Shown: in pieces, positions 48,327-59,400 of the stretch | How positions within the stretch are numbered: position 1 is the stretch's first letter | Layout of the letters: every line of letters begins with the position of its first letter | Assembly: GCA_013334975.1 (NCBI GenBank) | Contig: JAAXWL010000003.1 | Coordinates: forward strand, 1 to 64,000 | Direction: 5' to 3' | DNA length: 64,000 bases | DNA from: Chlorobiaceae bacterium | Lineage (GTDB): Bacteria; Bacteroidota; Chlorobiia; Chlorobiales; Chlorobiaceae | Position numbers and translations under genes: made by a program | Notes under the pieces: generated by a model | The model's database searches: none | What the model was told of the DNA's origin: nothing | The model's input: only the letters and a program-made list of their open reading frames with translations

Positions 48327-51300
48327 ATGGACGTCTTCGAGTTTAGAAATCGCTTAATAAGCGAGTATGAACAGTTCAGCCGGAGCTTCACCAAACCGGA
48401 TGCAGAGGACATTCAGACATACCTGAATTCCTGCTACGACCAAGGCGTCTTTTGGCCTGCTCCACTCGTCCAGTTGAACCCGAGCTTTGTCCCCGGAGGT
48501 AGCGTAGAGGATTTAGTCAGTAGCGGGGTTCTCCATCGCGAATGTGCCCGGATTTTCAGGGCCGGCAAAAGCGAGAGTGGAATCGGGGTCACCCTCCGAT
48601 TGCACAAGCACCAGGAAGAAGCTATCAGGGCCGCACAACGCAAGCAGAACTATGTGCTGACGACAGGGACCGGTTCAGGAAAGTCGCTCAGCTATTTCAT
48701 CCCGATCGTCGATCATGCGCTTCGTCAGAAGGACTCCGGGGATACTGCCCCACGGGTCAGGGCGATAGTTATTTATCCGATGAATGCTCTTGCTAACAGC
48801 CAGAGAGAAGAATTACATCGTTTTCTGAAATTGGGTTATGAGGGGGGAGATGGACCAGTAACGTTTGCGAGATATACTGGCCAGGAAAGCAGCGAAGAGC
48901 GCGATGCCATTGCAAGGCGTCCACCAGATATCATCCTCACGAACTTCATGATGCTGGAACTCATGATGACTCGACAGGACGAGGTAGACAAAGCGATTGT
49001 CAGGGCTGCAAGGGGGTTGAGGTTCCTGGTATTGGATGAGTTGCATACATACCGCGGGCGTCAGGGGGCTGATGTGGCCATGCTGGCGCGAAGGGTCCGA
49101 GCCGCCCTCAATCCCGAAATGATCTGTATCGGAACATCGGCAACCATGGCGACCGAGGGAACGCCAGAAGAGCGAAATACTGAAGTGGCCAAGGTGGCCA
49201 GCAAGCTTTTCGGCTCCGAAGTCCTTCCTGATAACATTATCACGGAGACACTCCAGCGCTTGACTGAAGACAGTCCTTTGAAAGATCCTGAAGTTCTTTT
49301 GTCTGCTGTTTCTGCCGAACTGCCCTCTCAATCGGATTTTGCATCGCTCCGCTCCCATCCGCTGGCCGTCTGGGTCGAATTGCATCTCGGATTGACCCAG
49401 GAGGCTGGAAAATGGGTCCGTGCCCGACCGAGGACATTAACAGCTGCCGCTATAGAACTCGCAGATGAAACTGGAATAGGGCATGAGCTCTGCCTGACAA
49501 GACTGAAGGACTTCTTGTTGCTGGCGTACCAAACAAAACGCAATGAGTATGATGACCGTAGCCGCCTCTTTGCATTCCGGCTACACCAGTTCATTTCAGG
49601 CGCCGGCGACCTGTTTGCGACTCTCGAGCCCCGTAATCAGCGTTACCTCGACGTGCATGGCCAACAGTTTCAGCCAGGCCATACTGACAAGTGTCTCTTC
49701 AATGCCGTCTTTTGCCGGGAATGTGGCCAGGAGTATTTCCCGGTATGGGCAAGCGGTCCGAAAAATTCACCGGCAATGTTCGAGCCTCGAGACCTCGGCG
49801 ATAGGAATCGTGAACCAAACGACGGCGATGATGTGGTCGTCTTCGGCCTCCTGATGCCAGATAATGAACAGATTTTTGACGTTGAGGATGCCGAACGTTT
49901 CCCCGAAGAGTGGGTTGATTATGCCCGGACCCCTCCTGCACTAAAAAACAATTACCGGAAATACCGTCCCATACCCCTGCAGGTCAGCCCGAACGGGGAT
50001 GTGGTCAACGCAGGAATGCCCGCCCTATTCATTCCCGGCTCATTCCGTTTTTGCCTGAAATGTGGGATCTATCATGACGCGTCTCTTAAGAGTGACATGT
50101 CAAAACTCTCCAGCTTGAGTTATGAGGGGCGAAGCTCCGCTACGACGGTGCTGACATTGGGGGCGATGCGTTACCTGCTGGAAGAGGCTGGAGAACTGGA
50201 TCCTCAGGCCAAGAAACTCCTCGGCTTCACGGACAACCGGCAAGATGCTGCGTTGCAGGCTGGCCACTTCAATGACTTTATCCAGGTGTTGCTGCTTCGC
50301 GGATCCTTGCTTGCCGCGATCGAGCGCCATGGCGAATTGAGCGACGAGGTCCTGGCTCAGTCGATCCAGGAGGTACTGCATTTGGAGAAAACTGATTTCA
50401 TGGCCAATCCGGAGGCGATGTTTCTGGCTGAAAAACAGGCGCAGCGAGCACTGCGTGACATCCTTGGTTATCGGCTTTACTACGACCTGAGGCGTGGGTG
50501 GCGGTTGACCAACCCCAACTTGGAACAACTTGGGCTGGTAAGGATCGATTATCAGGAGCTCGAAGCGATTTGTAATGAATCGTCACTTTGGGCGGATGCC
50601 CCGCCATTGCTTTCAGGGGCTACGCCCGAAGCCAAGCTTGGCATTGCCCACCGATTTCTCGACGTGATGCGGAAGGAGCTGTGCATCAAGGGTCACTACC
50701 TCGACCCAGACCAGCAGGAACAGTTCAAGCTTGCAAGTTTCAGCCATCTTCGTGAGCCGTGGGCCGTTAATGAAGACGAGCGCCTGCAGCCGAGTCGCTA
50801 CCTTATCCTGGGCTCAAGGCCTCCTGAACTCAACCGTCAGGATGACCGTGCTGCTTACCTGTCCTATCGTTCTCGTTTTTCTCGCGAGATACGCGTCATG
50901 GGCCTTTGGGGGGCTGATGCCGCAAGCCGATGGCCGACAAAATTCAATGAGGAGTATTTCAATTCGATCGTCACCGCCCTGCTTGAAGGACTGACAAAAG
51001 GCGGAATCATCCACCCTCTCGAAACTCGCGCTAACGTTCTTGCCTACCAGATCACCGCATCAGCTCTCATCTGGCGTCCTATCATAGGCGAACAGAAAGT
51101 TGCGAATACGACCTTGAGTTATAACCAGTTCTTCCGGGAGCTTTATCTGAACATTGCGAAAGCACTGAATGGAAACTCACGGATTCTGCAGTCGCTGGAA
51201 GCTCGGGAACATACGGCCCAGGTCGATTCTGAAGACCGGGAGAAACGGGAGAAGCGTTTCAGGTCTGCAGAACTGCCAATTCTTTTCTGTTCACCGACCA

Positions 51301-53552
51301 TGGAACTTGGCGTGGATATCGCCGATCTGAACACGGTATACATGCGCAATGCTCCGCCAACTCCTGCGAATTATGCACAGCGAAGTGGTCGTGCAGGAAG
51401 AAGCGGTCAACCCGCCCTGGTGTTTACTTACTGCGCAGCAAAGAGCCCGCATGACCAGTACTACTTCGCCGACCCGGCCCGGATGGTTGCGGGAAGCGTG
51501 ACCCCACCCCTCATTGATCTTGCGAACGAGGATCTGGTCCGTAGCCATCTTCATGCCGTCTGGCTTGCCGAAACGGGGCAGAAGCTGTCAAGTTCGGTCA
51601 ACTCGCTATTGAAAATGGATGACCCCCAGCAGCCCCTACTGGAAGAACTCGCATCCCAAATGGACCGCCCAGAGGCACGTGATCGTACCGGCAGCGTTTT
51701 TTCGATTGTGCAGAGTATGCTCGCCAACGAACTGACGCCCGAGCAGGCCCACTGGTTTAGCCACGGATGGGCTGATCGAATGATCGTACAGGCGTACCGG
51801 CAGTTTGACCTCGCTTTTGACCGATGGAGGGATCTGTACCGGGCAACGATGCGGCAAATGGAAGCGGCCCACGCAGTAAGAATGAATGCAGCTGCCAGCC
51901 AGAAAGAACGCAGCGAAGCAGATCGGCGGTATATGGAGGCAAAGACACAGCAGGATCTCCTGCTCCAGGCTACTTCAAAAATGGAGTCGGATTTCTATAC
52001 CTACCGTTACCTCGCGAGCCAAGGGTTCCTTCCTGGTTACAATTTCCCGCGGCTGCCATTAATGGCGTTCATCCCGGCCAGGAGGGAGAAGGTCGGCAAG
52101 AACTCTTTCCTCAGCCGGCCACGGTTCCTCGGCCTTTCGGAATTCGGGCCGCGAAGCATTATTTACCATGAAGGCAACGAGTACCGGGTGCGCAAGGTGC
52201 TCCTCGGAATCCGCGACAATGCTGGCGGCGATGCTGTTGGCACACAACTGCCCCTGCGGTTGGTGCGGATGTGCCCAGCTTGCGGCTATGGGCATTTCGG
52301 TGAGCAACTTCAGATGGAGCGCTGTGTGGCATGTGATACAATATTGGAGGGTGGCCTGACACTGCCATCACTGTACCGGATTGAAAACGTGAGTACCCGA
52401 CGAGCCTACCGGATCACATCCGATGAAGAAGAGCGTGTCCGGCAAGGCTACGAGTTGCTGACCACGCTACAGTATGCGCAGGAGAACGGTGTGCTTCAGG
52501 TGGTAAAAACCCGTTTCGAGCTCGACGGGGAGCTATTGGCTACCGTTCATTATGGACCGGCAGCAACGGTTTGGCGTATGAATCTCGGATGGAAACGCAG
52601 GAAAGAAAAATCGATCTACGGTTTCAATATCGACACCACGACAGGCATATGGGCAAAGGATGCCCAGGCTCCTGAGGAGGATGAAGAGCAGGAGGCTGGC
52701 GCATCGGTGCAGCGGATCGTTCCTTTCGTTGAGGACCGCCGGAACGTGCTGATCTTTTATCCTGCCCCTGAGCTTGACGAAGAGGCGATGGTGACACTTC
52801 AGTACATGCTCAAAAGGGGAATCGAAGCGGAGTACCAACTCGAAGAGGTTGAGCTCGCTGCGGAGCCAATGCCTAGGAGAGAGCAACGGACCGCAATTCT
52901 GCTCTATGAGTCTGCCGAAGGTGGCGCGGGCGTACTGACCCGCATTGCGAGTGATCCGCATTCGCTGGCGCGTGTCGCAATAAGGGCGCTGAAGGTCGCT
53001 CATTACCGAACGGAAGATAAAGAGTGGAGTATCGACCGGCTGATTGATACCGGCAGTGAATGCGAGGCCGGGTGTTACAAGTGCCTGTTGTCATACAGCA
53101 ACCAGCCAGACCACAAGCTGATCCAACGAAAAAACAGCACGGTACTTGACCTCTTGTGCCGTCTGGCTTCTGCGGATGCAGAACGAGGAACTGCAGGGCG
53201 GAGCGCAGACGAACAGTATGCCGAACTTATGCGTCTTTCGGGTAGCAGCCTGGAACAGGTATGGCTAGAGACCGTCAAGCGCACAGGATATCGACTACCG
53301 GACCGGGCGCAGTTCTCGATGCCCGAATTTGGGGTGAGGCCCGATTTTGGATATGATGGCGACTCTCCCGCACTGATTTTCATCGACGGGCCACACCATG
53401 AGCACGATCGACAGATGCAGATTGACGATACAAAGCGGCGCAGTCTGCGTGACGCAGGCTACGAAGTAGTAATCTTTACCCGTGATCGTGAAGCATGGCC
53501 GTCGAAGTTTAGCAACTATCCTGACATTTTCGGACAAGGAACGAACGTATGA
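48327..53552 (+). CDS. YprA-type DExH helicase with DUF1998 and C-terminal nuclease
   Basis: 1741 aa. Motor 1: TGTGSGKSLSYF (Walker A, about 112-123), TNFMMLELMM, LDELHTYRGRQGADV (about 236-250), GTSATMA. Motor 2: LFCSPTMELGVDIADL and NYAQRSGRAGRSGQPAL. Zinc clusters: FCRECGQEYF, CLKCG, and MCPACGYGHF with CVACD. The DUF1998/MZB region has LLYESAEGGAGVL and ECEAGCYKCLLSY. The last 110 residues form a Vsr/DUF559-like nuclease: RPDFGYD near 1670, IFIDGPHH, then KRRSLRDAGYEVVIF. YprA helicases with DUF1998 are central to DISARM (DrmA/DrmB), Druantia and Dpd; motor, DUF1998 and nuclease are here in one chain. ATGA overlap with the next gene. Confidence 0.88.
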   Translation: MDVFEFRNRLISEYEQFSRSFTKPDAEDIQTYLNSCYDQGVFWPAPLVQLNPSFVPGGSVEDLVSSGVLHRECARIFRAGKSESGIGVTLRLHKHQEEAIRAAQRKQNYVLTTGTGSGKSLSYFIPIVDHALRQKDSGDTAPRVRAIVIYPMNALANSQREELHRFLKLGYEGGDGPVTFARYTGQESSEERDAIARRPPDIILTNFMMLELMMTRQDEVDKAIVRAARGLRFLVLDELHTYRGRQGADVAMLARRVRAALNPEMICIGTSATMATEGTPEERNTEVAKVASKLFGSEVLPDNIITETLQRLTEDSPLKDPEVLLSAVSAELPSQSDFASLRSHPLAVWVELHLGLTQEAGKWVRARPRTLTAAAIELADETGIGHELCLTRLKDFLLLAYQTKRNEYDDRSRLFAFRLHQFISGAGDLFATLEPRNQRYLDVHGQQFQPGHTDKCLFNAVFCRECGQEYFPVWASGPKNSPAMFEPRDLGDRNREPNDGDDVVVFGLLMPDNEQIFDVEDAERFPEEWVDYARTPPALKNNYRKYRPIPLQVSPNGDVVNAGMPALFIPGSFRFCLKCGIYHDASLKSDMSKLSSLSYEGRSSATTVLTLGAMRYLLEEAGELDPQAKKLLGFTDNRQDAALQAGHFNDFIQVLLLRGSLLAAIERHGELSDEVLAQSIQEVLHLEKTDFMANPEAMFLAEKQAQRALRDILGYRLYYDLRRGWRLTNPNLEQLGLVRIDYQELEAICNESSLWADAPPLLSGATPEAKLGIAHRFLDVMRKELCIKGHYLDPDQQEQFKLASFSHLREPWAVNEDERLQPSRYLILGSRPPELNRQDDRAAYLSYRSRFSREIRVMGLWGADAASRWPTKFNEEYFNSIVTALLEGLTKGGIIHPLETRANVLAYQITASALIWRPIIGEQKVANTTLSYNQFFRELYLNIAKALNGNSRILQSLEAREHTAQVDSEDREKREKRFRSAELPILFCSPTMELGVDIADLNTVYMRNAPPTPANYAQRSGRAGRSGQPALVFTYCAAKSPHDQYYFADPARMVAGSVTPPLIDLANEDLVRSHLHAVWLAETGQKLSSSVNSLLKMDDPQQPLLEELASQMDRPEARDRTGSVFSIVQSMLANELTPEQAHWFSHGWADRMIVQAYRQFDLAFDRWRDLYRATMRQMEAAHAVRMNAAASQKERSEADRRYMEAKTQQDLLLQATSKMESDFYTYRYLASQGFLPGYNFPRLPLMAFIPARREKVGKNSFLSRPRFLGLSEFGPRSIIYHEGNEYRVRKVLLGIRDNAGGDAVGTQLPLRLVRMCPACGYGHFGEQLQMERCVACDTILEGGLTLPSLYRIENVSTRRAYRITSDEEERVRQGYELLTTLQYAQENGVLQVVKTRFELDGELLATVHYGPAATVWRMNLGWKRRKEKSIYGFNIDTTTGIWAKDAQAPEEDEEQEAGASVQRIVPFVEDRRNVLIFYPAPELDEEAMVTLQYMLKRGIEAEYQLEEVELAAEPMPRREQRTAILLYESAEGGAGVLTRIASDPHSLARVAIRALKVAHYRTEDKEWSIDRLIDTGSECEAGCYKCLLSYSNQPDHKLIQRKNSTVLDLLCRLASADAERGTAGRSADEQYAELMRLSGSSLEQVWLETVKRTGYRLPDRAQFSMPEFGVRPDFGYDGDSPALIFIDGPHHEHDRQMQIDDTKRRSLRDAGYEVVIFTRDREAWPSKFSNYPDIFGQGTNV

Positions 53553-56380
53553 GCATGATCTATCAGCCGGGAAGCCTGGTTAAGGCAAGAGGACGAGAGT
53601 GGATCGTCCTTCCGGAATCTTCAGAGCAAATCCTGCACCTTCGTCCTCCAGGATCGGGGGATGATGACGTCGCTTTGATCTATCTACCTCTGGAATCAAC
53701 TCCGGTAACATCGGCGACGTTTGATCCGCCACTCGTCCAGCACGCTGGCACTCAAGCCGCCGGATTGATTCTTCGCGATGCCATTAGGTTGGCTTTCCGT
53801 TCAGGGGCAGGCCCGTTCCGCAGCTTTGGCAGCCTGGCATTCGGGCCGAGGGCCTACCAATTGGTTCCGCTGCTGATGGCGCTGAAGATGGATACGGTCC
53901 GGTTGCTGATTGCTGACGACGTCGGTATCGGCAAAACGATCGAAGCGGGTATGATCGTCCGTGAACTCATGGATCGAGGAGAAGTGACTGGGTTCACCGT
54001 GCTCTGTCCGCCCCACCTTTGCGACCAGTGGCAGGACGAACTCCGTGAGAAATTCAATATCCCGTCTGTCGTCGTCACGAGCGGTTCTGCATCAAGCCTT
54101 GAACGCGGCCTGCCTGCGGGGACATCGTTGTTTGATACCTATCCGGTGACCGTTGTAAGCCTCGATTACGTCAAGCAGGATCGCCGACGCGACGAGTTCC
54201 TCCGGGCCTGCCCAAAACTGGTGATCGTGGACGAAGCACACACCTGTGTCCAGGCCGGCACCGCCGCCAGGCACCAGCGCTACCAGGTGCTGAAAGGTCT
54301 CGCAACAACAGAGGATCGCCATATACTGTTGCTTACCGCAACACCTCACAGTGGCGACGAAGAGGCCTTCTATAACATGCTCGGCCTGCTGCGGCCCGAT
54401 TACGGTAGGTTGCGCGACATGGAGGCAACAAGCCGAGACAGGGTGCGCGAGCAACTTGCCAATCAGTTCGTCCAGCGTCGCCGGGCCGATATCGCAGAAT
54501 GGCATGACTCATCGGTCTTTCCTGACCGGCTGAGCCGTGAGGCCACGTATAAGCTCAGCGGAGAATGGGGCGAACTGTTCAACGACGTGCTCGATTATGC
54601 TCGCCGCCTGGTCGAGTCGTCAAAAGGTGACTCGCTGCTCAAGCAGCGTATGAACTGGTGGAGTGCCCTCGCGCTTCTGCGGTGCATCAGCTCCAGCCCG
54701 GCTGCGGCAGCAACCGCTCTTCGAACGAGGATGGGGGTGTTGACCGATGCCAGTGAACAGGTACAGATTGAGGAACTGGATCGCACTGGAGAAGAGACGG
54801 TCTACGATGGCGATACGGAAGGTGACCTTTCGATTGATGATAGCCAGCCGGCAGCCCAGTCGGCAGGCATTTCTGACAATACTGATTCCCGGGAACTTGC
54901 TGTGTTCCTCATGCGTGCAGACGCCTTACGGGGCCCGGAACGGGACGGGAAGCTGAAAGTATTGTTGGCTCAGATCGACGAGCTTCTTGATGCGAAGCAC
55001 AACCCGGTGGTGTTTTGCCGCTACATCCAGACCGCCCATTACGCAGGCGAATACCTCCGCCAAAAACTCGAGCGTCAGGGTGTGACGGTAGCGGTAGTCA
55101 CCAGCGAATTCACACCGGCAGAACGTGCGGTGAAGGTAGCCAGCCTTGGCGATGCCGAACGACGGGTGCTGGTAGCTACGGACTGCCTGTCTGAAGGTAT
55201 CAATCTGCAATCCCTGTTCGATGCGGTACTGCATTACGATCTCTCCTGGAACCCGACGCGCCATGAGCAACGGGAGGGCCGGGTTGACAGGTTCGGGCAG
55301 AACGCTAAGGTTGTCAGGATGGTCATGCTCTATGGAGAAAACAACCCTGTTGATGGCGCGGTACTTCAGGTCATTCTCAGGAAAGCAGAGCGCATCAGGA
55401 AAGAACTCGGCGTTTCGGTGCCGATGCCCGACAACTCCAGCAAGGTGATGCAGGCGGTTATGGAAAGCGTATTGCTGCGTCGGGGAAATGCACATCAACA
55501 AGGCTCCCTGTTCGATTTCAGCGATGTTGAGGAAAGCGTAGGCAAGGAGTGGGAAAGCGCTAAAGAAAAGGCGGCACAGAGCCGCACCATATTCGCGCAG
55601 CGTAGGCTCAAGCCGGAACAGGTCTTGCCGGAATGGGAGAAAGCAATTGCTGCCCTCGGAAGCCAGGACGATGTGGCGAGATTTATCCGGAATGCTGCTG
55701 AACGGCTTGGGGCACCGATCGAACCTGGCCGGACACATTCAACGCTGCCGTTGCGGCATCTTCCAAAACCGTTGCTGCACCGGCTTGACGGGGCCGGTAT
55801 TAGCGGAAACTCCCTGAAGGTTGAGTTCACCAGGCCGACGGATCCAAAGCATGTGCATCGGAGCCATCCACTGGTCACCTCGATAGCCGCCTATCTTGCT
55901 GAACGAGCCCTTGACGGTGCTGATCCAGAGCTTGTGGCAAGGTGTGGCGCAATTTTTACCCAGGAGGTCTCAAGCCGAACGGTGGTAGCCCTGCTCAGGC
56001 TTCGTTCGCAATTGACAACCACGTATCGGTCAACCAAAAGGATTACGCTTTCCGAAGAGGCGCTTGTTGTAGCCTTGAGTGGCTCCCATGACCTGAAAAT
56101 ACTGAATGACACCGACGCAGCGGCGCTAATGGCTGCCGTTCCGGCGCGAAACATGGACCCCTCACGTCGTAACCGTGAGATTTCCGACGCGTTGAGTGAG
56201 CTACCCCTGGCTGAATCCGCATTGAATGCCCTGGCCCGAAAACGTGCTGACGAGCTGTTGCAGGATCATCGTCGGGTTCGTGAAGCATCGGAAAGCAGGT
56301 TCCTGCGGTATGAGGTGACGCCCTGCCTGCCGGTGGACGTCCTTGGATTGTACGTGCTGCTTCCCGCGCCAAAATTCTGA
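53549..56380 (+). CDS. DrmD-like SNF2/SWI2 helicase
   Basis: 943 aa. An N-terminal domain (residues 1-95) is followed by SNF2 motor 1: LIADDVGIGKTIEAGMIVRE (about 121-140), VLCPPHLCDQW, LVIVDEAHTCV (DEAH about 227-230), LLLTATPHSGDEE. Motor 2: PVVFCRYIQTAHY, LVATDCLSEGINLQ, and HEQREGRVDRFGQ near 573-585. This is the architecture of DrmD, the class 1 DISARM SNF2 helicase. It overlaps the upstream YprA gene by 4 bp and is followed 28 bp later by the methyltransferase. The three together form the restriction-like core. Confidence 0.88.
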   Translation: MSMIYQPGSLVKARGREWIVLPESSEQILHLRPPGSGDDDVALIYLPLESTPVTSATFDPPLVQHAGTQAAGLILRDAIRLAFRSGAGPFRSFGSLAFGPRAYQLVPLLMALKMDTVRLLIADDVGIGKTIEAGMIVRELMDRGEVTGFTVLCPPHLCDQWQDELREKFNIPSVVVTSGSASSLERGLPAGTSLFDTYPVTVVSLDYVKQDRRRDEFLRACPKLVIVDEAHTCVQAGTAARHQRYQVLKGLATTEDRHILLLTATPHSGDEEAFYNMLGLLRPDYGRLRDMEATSRDRVREQLANQFVQRRRADIAEWHDSSVFPDRLSREATYKLSGEWGELFNDVLDYARRLVESSKGDSLLKQRMNWWSALALLRCISSSPAAAATALRTRMGVLTDASEQVQIEELDRTGEETVYDGDTEGDLSIDDSQPAAQSAGISDNTDSRELAVFLMRADALRGPERDGKLKVLLAQIDELLDAKHNPVVFCRYIQTAHYAGEYLRQKLERQGVTVAVVTSEFTPAERAVKVASLGDAERRVLVATDCLSEGINLQSLFDAVLHYDLSWNPTRHEQREGRVDRFGQNAKVVRMVMLYGENNPVDGAVLQVILRKAERIRKELGVSVPMPDNSSKVMQAVMESVLLRRGNAHQQGSLFDFSDVEESVGKEWESAKEKAAQSRTIFAQRRLKPEQVLPEWEKAIAALGSQDDVARFIRNAAERLGAPIEPGRTHSTLPLRHLPKPLLHRLDGAGISGNSLKVEFTRPTDPKHVHRSHPLVTSIAAYLAERALDGADPELVARCGAIFTQEVSSRTVVALLRLRSQLTTTYRSTKRITLSEEALVVALSGSHDLKILNDTDAAALMAAVPARNMDPSRRNREISDALSELPLAESALNALARKRADELLQDHRRVREASESRFLRYEVTPCLPVDVLGLYVLLPAPKF

Positions 56381-56408
56381 GTAACGAGGTCATCGAAACA
56401 TAGACACC

Positions 56409-59400
56409 ATGTCCCAAACCGAGCTGAATACCCTTGCACTTCGCATCGAAGGTGGCCTGCTGCCGGCGGAATTCATCCAGACTCTCCTGGAACTCAAGGC
56501 CGAGCGACAGTCTGCTGTGGACTACGGCATCCTTCCTGGCCTTAACCTGAAAGACGAGATCGGACGTTATTGGCGGATCGCGACGGCGCTCTGGACCAAC
56601 TATCGGCAGCGTTTGTCGAAACCGGATGCCAATCAGGATCGGGTGACGCTCGAACACTGGTTGCTGCCGCTGTTCACACAGGTGCTCGGCTACGAAGGGA
56701 TTGCACGGGTACAGGGGCTTCAGGTCGGGGAACGGCTCTTTCCTGTGACCCATCGGTACGGATCGACGCCCTTGACATTCATGGGGGAATCGATAAGCCT
56801 CGACAAGCGTGAAGCACGATTCGCCCCCGAGGGCCGGAAAAGGTCGGCACATGCGACGATGCAGGAGTACCTCAATGCCAGCCAAGAAGCCCAGTGGGGC
56901 CTCGCCACTAATGGCCTCACCCTGAGGGTCCTGCGCGACAACCCGAGCATGACTCGCCCGGCATACATCGAAGTGGCCCTTGATCGTATCTTCGAAGAGG
57001 AACGCTATGCGGACTTCGTCGCTTTCTGGCTGATCATGCACTCCACCCGGTTTGGCAACAGTACGGAGACGCATGGCGAACATATTCCGGTGATCGAACT
57101 ATGGCACGGACAGGCGCAGTCAATCGGCGAGCGTGCGTTGGCCAACCTCCGCGACGGCGTGACTGAAGCGCTTCGCCAGTTCGGCAACGGGTTCATCGCA
57201 CACTTGGGCAATAGTGCCCTTCGTGCCCGAGTTACTGATGGCAGCCTCACCGAAGAGGAGTTCTACAGGCAGCTGCTTCGTTTGATCTATCGGTTGATCC
57301 TGCTCTTTACCGCAGAAGATCGGGGTATCCTGCTCTCCCCGGACTCCACTGAACAGCAACGGGCACTCTACGCCAACGGGTATGGCACTGCACTGCTCCG
57401 CAATCGCGTGCTAAAGCCTAGAGCTGACCGCCACGCTGACCTTTGGCAGGGATTACTGGTGACGTTCCGGGCCTTGGGAACCGGTGCCGAACCGCTGGGC
57501 CTTCCCGCCCTTGGCGGCATCTTCTCCGCTGACCGGTGCCCTGACCTTGATACCGCGGAACTGCCGAACACCGCGCTGCTCGCAGGGCTACGCTCCCTCA
57601 GCTTCTTCAGGTCTGGAACCGCACTTTCAAGGATCAATTACCGTGACATGGATACCGAAGAGTTGGGGAGCGTCTATGAAAGCCTGCTCGAACTCCAGCC
57701 ACGCATCACTGTCGAGACCAATCCCTGGCAGTTTGGTTTTGCTGGCGATATCGATGAAACCGGTGATTCCCGCGGCTCAGCCCGACGGTTGACCGGCAGT
57801 TATTACACACCCGACGACCTGGTCCAGGAGCTGATCGGAACGGCGCTTGAACCGAAAATTGCAGTCGCGTTGAAGACGTCCGATCCTCGCCAGGCATTGC
57901 TCTCATTGAAGGTGGTCGACCCGGCATCTGGCTCGGGTCATTTCCTGCTTGCCGCCGCCCGTCGGATCGCTGCCGAAGTCTCCCGCATCGATGCGGAAAA
58001 CGAGCTTGCAGAGTCGGTTGCCTTCCGTCATGCGATGCGTGAGGTTGTCGCGCGATGCATCTACGGCGTAGACCTCAACCCGTTGGCGGTCGAATTGTGC
58101 AAGGCCGCTCTGTGGCTGGAAACCCTCGAACCGGGCAAGCCACTCGGGTTCCTCGACCACCATATCCGCCATGGCAATTCGTTGGTCGGCATCCTCGACT
58201 CCTCCATCATGGCTGGGGGAATTCCGGATAAAGCCTATGAACTGCTTTCCGGTGACGATAGGGAGGCCTGCAACTCGTTGAAGCGGCTGAATCGAAGCCA
58301 AATGAACGGCCGCCAGACCGACCTGTTCTTTTCAGGTTCCAGCGCTGAGGCTGCCGACACCGTCGCTACGCTCGAGGCCATGCCCGAAGATACGGTTGGC
58401 GCCATCGAGGCGAAGCGCAAAGCGTTTGCCCGGTACGAAAAGGATGAACGTTTCGCCCGTGAACGCTTTCGTTTCGACCTCTTCTGCTCGGCGTTCTTCG
58501 CCGCCAAAACATCGGCGAGCATGCAGATGGTTCCGCTTTCCGACGACCTTGGCAATGCCGGTGTCGGACTGGCGCCACGCAGCGGCGTTGCGGAACTGGC
58601 GCGGGAACTGGCTGGGACATTCAATTTCTTCCACTGGCAACTGGCGTTTCCTGAAGTCTTCGCTCAAGGAGGATTCGATGTGGTGCTGGCCAATCCACCG
58701 TGGGAGGTATCCCAGTTATCAGAAGAGGAGTTTTTTACGGCCTGTTCTCATCCGATTGGAACGATGACCGGTAATGCTAGAAAACAGGCGATCCAGTTGC
58801 TTGAAACTACTGATGTGCCATTATGGCATAAATTTCTAAAAGCAAAGCGCCGTTACGAAGGAACCAATAATTTTGCCCGTTTTGCAGAGCGTTTTCCACT
58901 GACAGCCAGTGGAAAAGTGAACCTTTACGCCCTTTTCGCCGAATGTATCTCACAGCTCATTGGCGACAATGGGCGCGCAGGCATGATCGTGCCGTCAGGC
59001 ATCGCGACAGATGATTCGACTAAGGCGTTCTTTGACTCCATCGCCACCAATGGCAGGATTGCGAGCCTGTATGATTTCGAAAATCGGGAAAAACTCTTTC
59101 CTGCTGTCGATAGCCGGATGAAGTTCTGCGCACTTACTTTGGGCAGGCAGGAACAGGCCCGTTTTGTCTTTTTTGCTACCCGTACCAGCCATCTCCGTGA
59201 AGATCGACGGGCGTTCAATCTTTCAGCTGAAGACATCAGTCTACTCAATCCGAACACGAAGACCTGCCCTGTGTTCAGATCGCAGGCTGATGCGGAACTG
59301 ACCAAGAAGATCTACCGCCGGGTACCTGTGTTGATTGAAGAGGGCAAAGGTGACGCTGGCAATCCATGGAAGATTTCGTTTCGTCAAGGACTCTTTAATA

